NCBI RefSeq assembly: GCF_037975245.1
Contig: NC_092574.1
Location: forward strand, 12,055,213 to 12,119,212
Direction of reading: 5' to 3'
Source: Apostichopus japonicus
Taxonomy: Eukaryota; Echinodermata; Holothuroidea; Aspidochirotida; Stichopodidae
DNA length: 64,000 bases
The number at the start of each line of letters is the position of its first letter. The first letter of the stretch is position 1. The notes under the pieces are model-generated. The model saw only the letters and a list, made by a program, of their open reading frames with translations. It had not been told where the DNA came from and made no database searches. This document shows positions 1 to 10,429 of the stretch, piece after piece. The translations under genes and the position numbers were made by a program.

Positions 1-128
1 ATCTGTTTGGCCCAATTGGGTCCTGTGTGGAACGGAATGACAAATCTGAATGGGCCCCAATTGGGAAGCCCAATTGGGGCCCACTTGGCAGCCCGAGTGA
101 AACCCAATTGGGCCCCAACTGGGCATGC
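1..128. repeat. Short palindromic CCCAATTGGG-type repeats
   Basis: The self-complementary motif CCCAATTGGG and its variants (GGCCCCAATTGGG, CCCAATTGGGGCCC, CCCAATTGGGCCCC) recur at least four times in about 110 bases. The block is truncated by the window edge, so its full nature is unknown. It could be a small tandem repeat or the end of a foldback-like element. Confidence 0.6.
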
Positions 129-950
129 TGGCTGGGATGGTATAACTCACCTGAAACTATACTTGATATGGTTGGGTCATTTTGGAGAGAAAATAACTGT
201 AGCTTCGTAGTTTTTCGTGCAATTGGCTCTTGCTGTAGGTTGTCTCATCGTGAAATCGCGTATTTCTTAGGGGTGTCCGAACTTCGCAGTGTTCCAAACT
301 TCGCAAAACTGACTATACTACTACTGTACTAGCCTATGTCTCTCGGTGTATTAGTTGCCTTAGTTTGTAGTACTCGTAGTAGTAGGCCTAGCTAGCATGA
401 TCTATCGAACAATATCACAATGAAGCCTACGGCAGACCAAACACTTCGGCCGGAAAACAGTATGCAGTAGCCTAAATAGTAAATATATAACGTTAGTCGT
501 TAGCATAATTTGCTGCCTACCTTCTCGTATGATCTGCCATGCCAGTAAATAATCCGCGAAGGTAGCATTGGTCATTTTGTCGATCCCCGATCTCTGTTCC
601 AGTAGATCGTTTTTGGAGACCCAGTCCACGTACGTAGCACCAGCTCAAGTACACTTTTCATTTCATGTCCGTTTTGTCGCTCACTGCTTTTGGCATCGGG
701 ACCCACAATAAAGCAACCTGTGCCTTCCACCTCAACAGCGCGGCGACGCGGCCGCAATATACACGTTGCGTGTGTTATGCTACCACTGCATGAAACTGTG
801 CTATATATTACGTATATTTACATACAGGGTACACTGTACACTGGCAGTAACAGTATATTACAAATACCGTGTCACGTGATTAACGGTGAACCATCGAAAC
901 ATATGAAATTGGCCCGCCCTCTAAAAATGTCCTAGCTGAGAGTGTGCTTT
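129..950. other. Non-repetitive stretch, CpG-containing, with one exon-like segment
   Basis: This stretch has no clear repeat. It has several CpGs between about 580 and 760 and one exon-like segment, listed separately at 521-629. Nothing else is recognisable. Confidence 0.4.
521..629 (-). CDS. Possible 5' coding exon, unrecognised
   Basis: On the minus strand an ATG at 629 opens a 36-codon reading frame (MDWVSKNDLLEQRSG..., ending ...LLAWQIIREG) that runs to a good splice donor, GAGAAG|GTAGGC, at 521/520. A second minus-strand frame is open upstream to about 757, so the exon could begin earlier with a frameshift. The amino-acid composition is protein-like and not low-complexity, and the local CpG content would suit a 5' exon. 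I recognise no domain. The next exon would lie left of position 520 or outside the window. It could also be a chance open frame. Confidence 0.25.
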
Positions 951-1465
951 TAAGTGTAGCAATACACCACTATGATAAATTGTATATATCTTTGGGGCGT
1001 ACCAGTACGCCCCAACCAGTTAAGTGTAGCAATACACCACTATGATAAATTGTGTATATCTTTGGGGCGTACCAGTACGCCCCAACCAGTTAAGTGTAGC
1101 AATACACCACTATGATAAATTGTATATATCTTTGGGGCGTACCAGTACGCCCCAACCAGTTAAGTGTTGAAATATACCACTATGATAAATTGTATATATC
1201 TTTGGGGCGTACCAGTACGCCCCAACCAGTTAAGTGTAGCAAGACACCACTATGATTAATTGTATATATCTTTGGGGCGTACCAGTACGCCCCAACCAGT
1301 TAAGTGTTGAAATATACCACTATGATAAATTGTATATACAGTATCTTTGGGGCGTACCAGTACGCCCCAACCAGTTCAGTGTAGCTATACACCACTATGA
1401 TAAATTGTATATATCTTTGGGGCGTACCAGTACGCCCCAACCAGTTAAGTGTAGCAATACACCAC
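951..1465. repeat. 70-bp tandem array with 24-bp dyad core
   Basis: Seven full units and one partial unit start at 951, 1021, 1091, 1161, 1231, 1301, 1376 and 1446. The period is 70 bp except for one 75-bp unit with a small insertion near 1340. Units begin TAAGTGTAGCAATACACCAC. Every unit holds a perfect dyad: TTGGGGCGTAC, then CA, then GTACGCCCCAA (11-bp arms, 2-nt spacer). The dyad is better preserved between units than the flanking sequence; for example GTAGCAATACA alternates with GTTGAAATATA. A related core occurs in the 88-bp array at 25223-26232. Confidence 0.95.
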
Positions 1466-1811
1466 AGAGAAAATTATGTGTGTTTCTCAAAACTACATAT
1501 CTTTTTTTACACAAGTTGTTGCAAGAAAATAAGAGTACACACTGCCCAATCAATAATATGTGTAAAACATAAGGTTTCCTAGTTATTCAGCTCAAATTCT
1601 TTATCTATAGCTGCATATTTTTTTTTTTCAAGTCACAGACTTCCCTCTTTGGAAGGCGATTTTTATGGGTTAAATTAAAGTCCCAGAACATTAAGGAATG
1701 GAGAGAAACTGATGATGTGTATGGCTGCTTATTTCTTCCTTGGCCACAGTCTAGTAGTTTCCAGTCTCCAATCCAGGATCCCTTCATCCAATGTAAAATA
1801 ACCTCATACTT
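1466..1811. other. AT-rich spacer
   Basis: Simple AT-rich sequence between the 70-bp array and the 3' end of the minus-strand pseudogene. I see no gene or repeat in it. Confidence 0.4.
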
Positions 1812-2105
1812 TTAAATTTTAGTGACTTCTCCGAAGTATGGTCTTGAATCAATGAGGTTTACGGCTGCTATATTCCCAACTTGAATATAGTCAGATACTT
1901 CAATAACTTCTTTAGAAAAGTTATAACATTTATATATATCACCACTCTGAAGATCTTCAACTCTAAAAGCAAGGAGCAGAAGGGCAGAAGGACAGAAGAT
2001 AGCGGTTCTTATTCTCCCTGTAACAATTATCCATTGCAAAATCAGATCCTTCCCAAGAGTATCCTTGTGCTTCACTAGTGTCCACAAATTGCATGTAATG
2101 GTCAT
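1812..2105 (-). pseudogene. DUF7869-like pseudogene: C-terminal part
   Basis: The minus-strand frame from 2105 reads TLVKHKDTLGKDLILQ, and one base later in another frame DNCYRENKNRYLLSF, the second strong family motif ('LQLDN..RENKN'). The original frame then stays open through VSDYIQVGNIAAVNL and RPYFGEVTKI to TAA at 1812. No 'VGHTHEDIDQ' block can be found between these parts, so a deletion is likely. One single-base indel inside the LQ-DN junction breaks the reading frame. Confidence 0.6.
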
Positions 2106-2591
2106 GTTTGAATACTACTTCATTGACATGTATGATAAAGAGGTTGTTATGAATTGTTTTTTACTTTTAAATTAAGTTTGATAATTAACCTACTACGTGC
2201 TTTAACAAAAAAAAACAGTCACATAATATTTAATGGATACCAAGGCCATTATCTTTATCAGAACAACTTTAATAAAGAACAGAATTGATTTGACCTCAAC
2301 CAAACAATCGGAACACTATACTTCTTGTTACCTTAGGTGTCCATCCTTATACTATTTATTAAGATAATCAAGCTTCCCCTCTTGAGACATTGTGTTGAAA
2401 AACAAGGCATCATACAAACAAACACCCTGTATACACACCCACACACACATACTGCTCAAGCACATACATAATGTACTATACACCAACATGACATCACAAT
2501 TTCATACTGTAGGATTACAATTTCTTGGAAACAAGAAAATGTGATGTTTACACTTATAATGACATAAACACTTTCCGTGTTGTGCACTCTT

Positions 2592-2644
2592 AGGTCACTT
2601 CATAATACCATGGAACTATTATAGCTCCATGATAATAGTGACCT
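2592..2644. repeat. Imperfect palindrome with CCATGG core (MITE-like hairpin)
   Basis: AGGTCACT at the left pairs with AGTGACCT at the right, and the centre ACCATGGAACTATTATAGCTCCATG folds back on itself. It interrupts the DGMDQ exon of the pseudogene. The same CCATGGAGCTAT theme occurs at 7289-7350, and a related CATGGAGGTA hairpin is at 16735-16766, so this is probably a dispersed hairpin family. Confidence 0.7.
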
Positions 2645-2800
2645 GTTATGTGGACGTGGATGTTTAACATCCTTATCACTCTGGACAAAATGTGGCAGAT
2701 CAGTCTTTGATTGGTCCATTCCATCCATTACAAGGGTATTCAGTTCCAAAGAAACCTGGCACGCCTTAGTGCGGGCAAGATGTTACTGCTCTCCTTTGAC
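2600..2800 (-). pseudogene. DUF7869-like pseudogene: DGMDQ exon with frameshift
   Basis: The acceptor TTTTTACTAG|GTCAAAGG continues the phase-2 reading frame as SKESSNILPALRRAR and then stops at 2742-2740. Shifting the frame by one near 2755 recovers VSLELNTLVMDGMDQSKTD and then LPHF, the most characteristic motif of the family and probably part of its RNase H-like catalytic core. The open frame then runs into the palindrome at 2592-2644, where it ends. Confidence 0.7.
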
Positions 2801-3942
2801 CTAGTAAAAATAGAACATACTATGATACAAAATAAACTCTTAACTGATACAGGGTTAACGATATCAGATAAGAAATATTGATTTGAGTTTTGATCCGATA
2901 TCATTTGAGAAATAATATAAATGATATATGAAAAAGAATGCTACAATATCCCAGTATTTTTGGCTATTTTCAGGAAACTGTTTGCAATATACCAATAATA
3001 AAAACTTCATATCACCAGAACTCTAACTGAAATACATCATATTAAATCATATTAATCCATATTAAGTATATCGTAGGACAGGTTAAGACCAAATCTCCAA
3101 GATTTTTGTCACCAGAGTGCTGGCAAAGAAAGCACAATATCTTGAGTGTTTATACTACATGAATAATTATAAGTGATGGAACCATTTTGCTAAATATAAA
3201 TAATTAAGTGTCCCCAACCAAAACAAATTTTTTTATCACCCCCCCCCCCACCTGTCCCTCCCTAAATCTTCAAGGCTGGCACCACCACTTTTCTTGCATG
3301 ACTTTACAGCAAACTCATGGTATTTGCATTTTTTTACCCTTCAAATATGAAGCTGTGTTAAGTTTCCTTGCCTGCCCCATTCCTCCCTTGTGCTGACTTC
3401 AAATGAACTCTGACCTCCATAAACCAATACTAGGAAACAACTAAATGTGGCTTTTGTCTGAAACAAAGTTAAAAGTTTGAACAATGGTAACATCTTGACA
3501 TATGGTGATCCCAAGTTATTCATACTATTGTGTGAGAGATATTGAACACAACTGAATTTTTACCCACATACATTAGCTGTAACTACACACCATCTAGGCT
3601 ATCCACATAAATATCAAGTTGGCAATTCAAGCAAATTTTGCAACTTGAGATATCATGAATACAAGGTTTTCAATATTTGGCCTCTGTTGATCCAATGACC
3701 TTTCTCTGAACTATAGGGTTTATCATCTTAGTTAAGGCTACTTACATATCCAATTTGTAGTTCAAGCAAGTTCTACTTTTTGAAAGAGATAAGTGTTAAG
3801 AAGGAGCATCACTGGCACACCAACACATATAGAGGACTGAAGGAATAAATAGTTTATCTATTCCTTTTGACTTCTGCAAGGATTCAAAAAGGAAAGCAGA
3901 CATAAACTTTTAATTCTAAATTAGTAACATATTTTGACTTAC

Positions 3943-4064
3943 TTAACATGATTAAGATGAACTTCTTGCAATTGTTGGCATTCTTCATCTTCCTTTCCAG
4001 TTCTCGCTCTTTCCGCTACCTCTTTCAAGGACTGATAAGTACCACACACAGTAAACTCAGTTGT
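3943..4064 (-). pseudogene. DUF7869-like pseudogene: intact internal exon
   Basis: This 122-nt exon is bounded by acceptor TTTTTCTAG|ACAACTGAG and donor CATGTTAA|GTAAGTC. It is fully open for 40 codons, with FTVCGTYQSLKEVAERA at its start and QLQEVHLNHV at its end. The family normally has 'FxxCxxCxxL' followed by a long helix ending in 'H..HV' here, just after 'FKIPK', which is exactly the residue string that ends the preceding exon at 5934. The intron upstream is phase 0 and the one downstream is phase 2. The second family cysteine reads as tyrosine. Confidence 0.7.
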
Positions 4065-5436
4065 CTAGAAAAATATAATGTTGAAATACTTTAATTAAGC
4101 ATTTAAAGTATAAGTTAGACTTCACACAATGGTGTTAAACTGAACTGCTTAACCTAATCAAGAAAAAGTTAGGTAATGATTAGTAAAGACTTTTATTGTG
4201 TCAATTTGAAACATGTTGTTTTAATGACTACCCATAGAATAATGCAATGGGCATGCTGGAATTTTGTTTAAATAATTATAACTGAAGCTAAGCATTCTTT
4301 TAGGTACTCTAGAAAATTCCTTTAAAGGAGTATAGGGTGTTGAGAGTAGCTTTGAGAAAAGAACAAGTAAAGCTGTACAACATCTTCTCATGTTATTTAT
4401 TAGACCAATTGATAGGGATGTTTGGAAATAAGACCCTAATTTGAGAGAAAGGTAGTGTCCTGCTGGCATTCATTTCACTCAGATATCATCCGCACCTAAT
4501 GAAAATTGGAATAAAACCTGATATTTCCATAGTCTGTATAGGCCCCACATTAAAGCACGCTACTGCATAATTGCTATACGTTTTCAAAAAAGTACTTTCC
4601 TGGAGGTCTTTACTCTGCTCAGTCATTCTGAATGAACACACATGGTAATCATTTGTCAAATTGTCTCAGACAGTTAAGGTAAATGTCCTCAATGGTGGAA
4701 ATGAAAACAGTTAAAGAAGTTTGATCAAAGGTGAGCATTTAATTTCTGGCATATTTGGGACAATACTTCACACCTTCAAGGAACTTTCTGAAAATGTCAA
4801 CATTTAAAGGAGTTGTTTATTGACATTTCAGCAGAAAGCACTTTTCTTCCTGATTTGAGGGGAGGTTACAATGAAAGTTATGTAACATGTTCTTTAAAAC
4901 TCTTTTAAATCAAATTTTTTGACAATAATTCTAACGTTTTTAAGGAATGATAATGCAGCTGTAGTGGTACACTAGCTGTGAGGTGTATTCTCTCCAGTAT
5001 GTACAGTACAGTCTTTGTGCTTGCTGAAGCTAACAATAGAGACACATGAATTTTTCTGAAGAAATGTTTAATGGACTGCACATGTAGTTAACTGAACAGA
5101 TTAAATGTCACTGGATTGTATGAAGTTAAAGCCTCCATAGTCAGCAAAGATAATAGGATGCAATGCCTGTGGTTTTGACACCCCTGGCTGTGAAACCCAC
5201 CAACTGTGATTGATCAGCAGCCCATGTACTTAAAGTTATCATCTGTAATGTACACAGAGCTTGTTAGTGTGTAAAAGCATGGAGGTAAAAACAGAGTTAG
5301 TTCAATCCTAGCAGGACAAGTAACAGTAACAAATGGGACAAAAACATGCACAGAATACAGACAGGTTAATGAGCACATGGTGAACACAATGAGATACCAG
5401 GGAGTTGTTGAATACATGTAAGGAGATTAGTAGACA
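4065..5436. other. Intron-like sequence with a dispersed repeat
   Basis: This lies between the third and fourth recognisable pieces of the pseudogene. A segment at about 4540-4630 (CACATTAAAGCACGCTACTG..., with GTACTTTCCTGGAGG) is repeated in the same orientation at about 17515-17600. No coding signal is evident. Confidence 0.5.
4540..4630. repeat. Dispersed repeat, copy 1 (copy 2 near 17515)
   Basis: The order CCCACAT.A.AGCACGCTA...GCTA..CGTTTTCAAAAA.GTACTTTCCTGGAGG..TTTACTCT is shared with 17515-17600. The two copies are in direct orientation and about 13 kb apart. The ends are not defined and the family is unknown. Confidence 0.7.
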
Positions 5437-5660
5437 AGGGATGGAAGGAAGAAAGCAACAGGGGAAGAGGAGGGGTAGGAGATAAACAGTGGAGGGACAA
5501 AGAGAGGATTAAAGGAATAGGGTAGGGAATAAACTGGAGAAGGACAAAGACAGAAAGGTGTGGAGAGAAAAAAAAAAAGAAGAAAAGGGGGTGGAAGAGG
5601 GCTGTGAGAAGAGGAGTGAAGGAGGGGGTGGGGAACAAGGGAAGGAGGGGGGCAGAAGAA
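5437..5660 (+). repeat. Polypurine tract
   Basis: About 225 bases are nearly all A and G on the plus strand (GGAAGGAAGAAAG..., GAGGAGGGG...), with an A11 run near 5570. It sits in the intron of the pseudogene. It could form triplex DNA. The long minus-strand open frames here, rich in proline, serine and phenylalanine, are a by-product of this composition. Confidence 0.85.
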
Positions 5661-5933
5661 ATGTTTGTCATGTCCTTCCTGAATGTTGAGCCCATGAGGT
5701 TGAATGGTGCGAAGGCGTTGCATCCACATTGCTATTGTTAGTGTGAAATTGAATTCTGGCAAAATAGTCTTACAACAGCACTTTGGGACCTCACAAGTTT
5801 CAGTATACTTTATCAATGACTTCATGCTAGTTAATTAATTTAAAGCTACTAGCTATGATGAAATTGAAATTGTATTCCATTTTCCCATGTAACTGTCATA
5901 AATCCAATAATGCAAATTCACAAGATAAAATAC

Positions 5934-6546
5934 CTTAGGAATCTTGAACTCTTATTAATATTTACTCCAGCTTTCCATAAAGTATTCTTTGGAAATGATG
6001 CTTTGTTGTTCACCAATGCCCATTTCTATCATTTCCTTCTTCATGCGTGCATAAAGAGAAGTATTTGTGTATGACACTGCAAGGTGCACTTATGTTTTGT
6101 GGGGCATGCAATCCCCAATACGTTCGAATAAACACCTCATCCAAGCTAGTGCAGATGTTATTTTGTTCTCATCCTTTTCTTGCCTAAAAGTTATTGCCAT
6201 GAATTGCATTTTTCTTGTCAGCTTGAAATGATTTCAGACAATCTTTGAATAACTTGCTACTAATACCAAAAAACATACAAAATGCTTTCTCACATACAAT
6301 CTTCCCACAAATTACACAAATAGAACAAGATTTGTATCTGGTGTGACGTGATCTTTCCTAATGAATCCTAATATTGTCCAGAGTGAATTGCTTTAGCTCA
6401 GTTTCCCTTACTTCACTAACTTCAAGAAAAGACTGTTCTAGGTCATCGTAAACAAGCGATTTGATACAGCTACGATCACAGCAATCAGATTGGAACATAG
6501 GCAGTGGATCAAATGCTTTATTGCGTCTCCTTCGTTTTTCCCACTC
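5934..6546 (-). pseudogene. DUF7869-like pseudogene: zinc-motif and helical N-terminal part
   Basis: The segment begins at an acceptor-like TTTCACCAG|GAG and reads EWEKRRRNKAFDPLPMF, then CCDRSC and EVRETELKQFTLDNIRIH, then a TAG at 6358-6360. A different frame then gives ICVICGKIVCEKAFC, the FFGIS motif and IHGNN up to a stop at 6184. A third stretch (6158-5934) gives ALAWMRCLFERIGDCMP, a stop, YARMKKEMIEMGIGE, two stops and EFKIPK, ending at donor AAG|GTATTT. Family order is kept across the frame changes, which is what decay of a real gene predicts. Cysteine and histidine spacing suggests a zinc-binding N-terminal module. Confidence 0.65.
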
Positions 6547-7019
6547 CTGGTGAAAGAAAGGTTTTGATCACATGAAGAAGTTGATGCAGAAAATTCCCTG
6601 GCAATACCAAAGCTACTGCTGCTACAGTACTTCCATTTGAACTTATACAAGGTAGAGCCGCAGCGAATCATTTGTTGTAGCTGGAGAAATAGTACTAAAT
6701 TGATGATTGTTACTTATGTTGTGACTGCCCCCTTCAAACGACAGTGAAAGTTTTGTTTAAATGTGATTATACAAAGTTGGTTCCGCTTCCAAAATTTCCA
6801 TTTCATTATCCATGCTCACGTTCCTTCTAAGTGTATTAGATAGGGATGTATTTCCCTTGCTTTTGTGTGGAGATGAGAAAAGAGTTGGCACAAAGTCCAA
6901 GTTGTCAGGATCATCCTCTTCACATTCTGACAGAAAACTGGCAAGTTTTTAATATTTATAAGTTCCTTCGCACATTTTGTTTCCCATCTAAGTGGAGCAA
7001 AATGACAAAATGAGCACAA

Positions 7020-7890
7020 CTAAATTCTCCTTTACTCAGCTGCACACCACAATAATATGAGCCATGAATATGAAACTGTATCCAAGGGCATGCATTGAAA
7101 GATTAAGTCCTCAGAGCATGACCACTGCTCAACAGTTTTACTCCCTTTCTGTGGTTAACCCTGCTTTTGAAAACTGTGTATATATTCACTGATGGTTGCT
7201 GCAGTATAAACTGCCTTACACTGTGATATGAACTGGCTAGGTGTCATATGATCCTTTATTGACACACTGTTTGACCACAACCAAATACCATGGAGCTATA
7301 AACAGATAGCTCCATGCAAATACCATGGAGCTATAAACAGAACTCCATGCAAATACTAAGGGACACAATTTTCAGGTTATATTTCCACAATGGAGTTGCA
7401 ATCAGGCAAGACAATATTGTTGTGATTGATTGCTTCTGAGGTTAGTACTTTATGCAGACTGTGTAGTGAAAAGTGAATTTCTAGTTGACAATGTTTAACT
7501 TTGATAGTTTGTCAAAATGGTACTCTTCTACCAAACTTCAGTACAACTTGTAACAAAGGACAAAACTCATTAACTTCAATAAAATAGCCTGACCTTCAAA
7601 ACTTTCCTAGTCACGTCCTGGGGGCACAGTCCTTATTTTCCACAATCACACAGAGTGAGAGCAAGATATGTGAGTAAAAATCTGCAGACTGGACCATGCA
7701 GGGACATAGCCTATGTATGCCCAAACTGTTTTTTATGTTTTGTTATTTTTTTTGGGGGGGGAGGGGATATGTTTGTAAGTGGAAAAGCCTGAAATAAACT
7801 ATAGAAATATGCAGCATGTACAGTATGCAATAGAGAAGAATATGAGCATATTTGTTGCTATAAAGATTAAATGTGCAAATTAGCACTTAC
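7020..7890. other. Non-coding AT-rich stretch
   Basis: No gene is seen. The stretch holds the paired palindromes at 7289-7350 and a T8G8-type run near 7750. It separates the pseudogene from the exon-like segment at 7891-8172. Confidence 0.4.
7289..7350. repeat. Two tandem CCATGGAGCTAT hairpins
   Basis: CATGGAGCTAT, six bases, then ATAGCTCCATG forms an 11-bp-arm hairpin at 7289-7316. A second, slightly decayed copy (CATGGAGCTATAAACAGAACTCCATG) follows directly at 7323-7349. The unit is about 37 bp and includes ACAAATACC-type flanks. Confidence 0.8.
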
Positions 7891-8172
7891 CTGAGCTCTT
7901 AAATCTGTTCTTGGACTTGTGCTATTATACTAGATCCAGATCAGATCCTCTGATTTTATCAGACGATCATCTCTCCACGGGGTAAACTGTTGCATTGACC
8001 CAGTCGCATTTGCACTTGAGCCGTAATCTGGATCTGATCCTCGCCCGGGCAGGTAAAAAAATTCGGATTGGAAATGTGTCATTCTCAGCCGGAAATCGCG
8101 TAGTACATATGCTCCAAAAGTTTCGTTTTCAAGGTTCATAGCCCTTGAGTGACAATGCTCCGTTAGATTCAT
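7891..8172 (-). other. Possible 5' exon with strong splice donor
   Basis: The sequence AAGAGCTCAG|GTAAGTGC on the minus strand at 7891/7890 is a near-consensus donor. The segment upstream contains a short open frame starting at 8172 (MNLTEHCHSRAMNLEN...) that stops at 7930, 39 bases before the donor, so the donor would join 5'-untranslated sequence or a different frame. The segment is CpG-richer than its surroundings. It may be the first exon of the pseudogene just downstream (1812-6987), or unrelated. I recognise no domain. Confidence 0.25.
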
Positions 8173-9485
8173 AGGTCAGTTATGAATATATTGCACCGAG
8201 GATGATCTGGATTTCAGGATGCAAGCTTTTTACGGAAAACACCCGATTTCGGAGAAGAGTTGACGATAAAAATCGTGTATTGACGCTACTCACGCTAGCA
8301 ACAAGTGTAGAATTCAAAACGATAGGCTCAATATTCGGAGTTAGGGAGTACAACAAGTGTGTACCAGATAGTTGTAATGAGTTGCGGCACAGCTGATCTG
8401 TCAATCACTTCAAACTAGTACGGGTTAAACAAAGGTCATTCAGCGGTTAACATAATAATAATCAGGGTTACCAGCGACAATTGACAAAATCGTTAGTTTG
8501 CCAAAATAAAACCCCAGAAACGCTAGATAATCAGTTTCACTCGCTTGTGTATTCGTTGACTGTTCGTTGCACTGATTCGTATCAGGGGCGTATCCAGGAT
8601 TTTCTAATCCGAGAGGGGGGGGGGGGGGCGAATTACTATCTAAGCGGAACGCCACCATCGGTTGGCGCGTAGCGTACAAGAAAATTTCTGGTTTTAAAAC
8701 CCCCATGATCACCGGAAATGGCACTTCTCGGGCTTCAAAATGACCAACCAGATGTACACTTTTTGCCTGAGAACCAAGTATTTCCCAATAGTTTTTTTCC
8801 CATCCATAACCTTTTTGAAGATTTTCACCAGTCACACATCATGTTCGACCTCATCGCATGTCCTGTGGATCATTGCTTTTGTAGGTAATACGTAACGGCC
8901 CACAATACCCGACAGCCCCACCTTTGAAGTTTTTAAGCCCATTATTTGTTCAGAATTTGAAAATTCACATTTCTCGTGAATAAACTCACTTCAAAACATA
9001 CCCTTAATGTTACACAAAATTTCAACCAATATAGAAAAACCTCCTTCAACCCCTAACAGAGCGGTCAAAATTGCACGAGTAGAGGGAAGTGTGATGAAGA
9101 ATGTTGGTCAGGAAATTTTCCATAATTCAGATACAGTTCATTTATTGGTGTACAAATATTAAAACTTCTATTGTAAAACTTCGTTGAAGGAAATGAAAAA
9201 ATAACAGATATTTCCGAAACCGAACACTACACACATAGGCGTAGGAGGCGGGGGGGGGGGGGGGGGCTGCAGAGTGCAGCACCTAATTCGCCATTACTAA
9301 TGTAAAAGAGAGTTATGACATAATTGGACCTCCATGCTTTTTCTCCATCTGCATACAAGACATTTCGTTGTTTACATTAGCATCCCGAGGTATACTGCGC
9401 AACTTTCACGGACTGTACGGTACACGATGGCATGCGATGTAATAACCGATGCTTGCTTATATGATATTGACATTTAGATATAGAA

Positions 9486-9502
9486 CGCGCGCTGAGCGCG
9501 CG
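9486..9502. repeat. GC-only hairpin
   Basis: CGCGCGCT, one G, AGCGCGCG form perfect 8-bp arms in otherwise AT-rich sequence. It lies inside the hAT-like cluster and may be an internal hairpin of such an element. Confidence 0.7.
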
Positions 9503-9622
9503 AAAACTTTGGTTATATTTTTCGGGCAAGTCGGGCAGTTTTGAGGCTGTTCATCCTGGAACGCCATCTTCATGCTCACTGGTATATGATGTGATAACTG
9601 CTGTTTGCTTTACAAATTCGTA

Positions 9623-9825
9623 CAGGCGCGTAGTGAGGAATTTGCCAAGGGAGGCAAATTATCTAAGCGTATAGCGCTACCATGAGTTGGTGCGAAGCGT
9701 ACGAGAAAATTTTGGCCGAAAATGCCTCCCAGATCGCTGGAAATGACACTTCCAAGGCCTTGTTAGTTGCATCTAAGCATTTTCTATTTTGAAATTACTA
9801 TCGATATCATAAAGAAACATGCTGA
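9623..9825 (+). mobile_element. Partial hAT-like MITE (same family as 23912-24161)
   Basis: CAGGCGCGTAGTGAGGAATT begins a segment that continues AAGGGAGGCAAATTATCTAAGCG..., CTCCCAGATCGCTGGAAATG, CACTTCCAAGGCCTTG and ATTTTGAAATTACTATCGAT. The same order is found inverted at 23945-24161. The right TIR is missing here; homology ends at a G run near 9830. The homologous stretch after 8630 makes a third copy. Confidence 0.75.
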
Positions 9826-10119
9826 AGGGGGGGGGGCGGTCGCCCCCTTCCCGAAATGCGTCATGTTCCCCGACGACACGGTCGAGTTCGAGACCAGCCA
9901 CAGTTGGTTTCATAGCACAATTCTACAATTGTGTAAGGCGTATATTCACAGACACGTGTTATGAGAGACCATAGATCATTAGCGAGAGAGGAGAAATGGA
10001 AACGTCAAAAATGGAGTTGTCGGTGTAAGGGGTAGGGTGAGGCACACGCCCCTTCCGAAATCATTGATCCGTCACTGGCTACCCTGTGTATATAATAGGG
10101 ATCATCGCTGTAATGCTGT

Positions 10120-10285
10120 CACTGTTCCTCTTTCTCTTCCCGGTGTCTTGGCGTTTTTCTTTTACTCACTCCCTTTCTCCTTTTTCTCTCTTCTTTTCTT
10201 TTCTTTTCCCTTCCTTCCTCCTCTCCCCCCCCCCTCTTTTTTCCCTTTTTCTTCTCTTTTTTTTTTCTCTCCTCTTTTTCGTACC
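10120..10285 (+). repeat. Polypyrimidine tract
   Basis: About 160 bases are almost only C and T (TTCTTTTCTTTTCTTTTCCC, a C13 run, T-rich end). It directly precedes the right hAT-like terminus at 10326. Similar purine-rich inner ends occur at 23355-23420, so this composition seems to belong to the element family. Confidence 0.8.
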
Positions 10286-10429
10286 CGGAGGGCGCGCGCC
10301 CCAACGCCCCTCTGGATACGCGCCTGCATATCATAGGCAGTCTAGTGATTTTTTTAACAAGTTAAAACGGTTCATAACAATCAGGAAATAATACAAGAAA
10401 ATAAACTGTGGATTTAAAAAAAAAAAAAA

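Larger units (their letters stand above)
1812..6987 (-). pseudogene. Intron-containing transposase-like (DUF7869-type) pseudogene
   Basis: Six colinear minus-strand pieces carry the successive hallmarks of one protein family found in many copies in invertebrate genomes: an N-terminal acidic segment (6987-6650), 'WEKRRRNKAFDPLPMF' with C-C-x-x-x-x-C (6546-6358), 'VCEKAFCMFFGIS' and 'HGNN' (6321-6184), 'ALAWMRCLFERIGDCMP' and 'FKIPK' (6158-5934), 'FTVCGTYQSLKEVAERA' (4064-3943), 'LVMDGMDQSKTDLPHF' (about 2755-2640), and 'DNCYRENKNRYLLSF' (about 2030-1990). From memory this order matches proteins now labelled DUF7869, which are related to transposases; I could not verify the name. Two GT-AG introns are visible (AAG|GTATTT to TTCTAG|ACA, and TTAA|GTAAGT to ACTAG|GTC), so this is not a processed copy. 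There are in-frame stops at several points, at least two frameshifts, and the expected 'GHTHEDID' block is missing, so it is almost certainly dead. Confidence 0.7.
8583..10326. mobile_element. Cluster of hAT-like termini (nested, decayed)
   Basis: CAGGGGCGTATCCAGGATTT at 8583 and, inverted, GGATACGCGCCTG at 10314-10326 look like the two TIRs of one hAT-like element (hAT TIRs typically start CAGGG). The flanking 8 bp (ATTCGTAT left, CATATCAT right) do not match, so the pairing is uncertain. Inside are a second left end at 9623, a right-end-like GATCCGTCACTG at 10066-10077, an AGGCGTAGGAGG with a long G run near 9236, and G or C homopolymers. Sequence after 8630 and after 9650 is homologous between the two left ends. 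No transposase remains. Confidence 0.6.

Noticed and set aside
5366-5825. Minus-strand open frames of 109 and 132 codons rich in Pro, Ser, Leu and Phe
   Set aside because: They are produced by the polypurine tract at 5437-5660 and lie in the intron of the pseudogene; no domain is seen.
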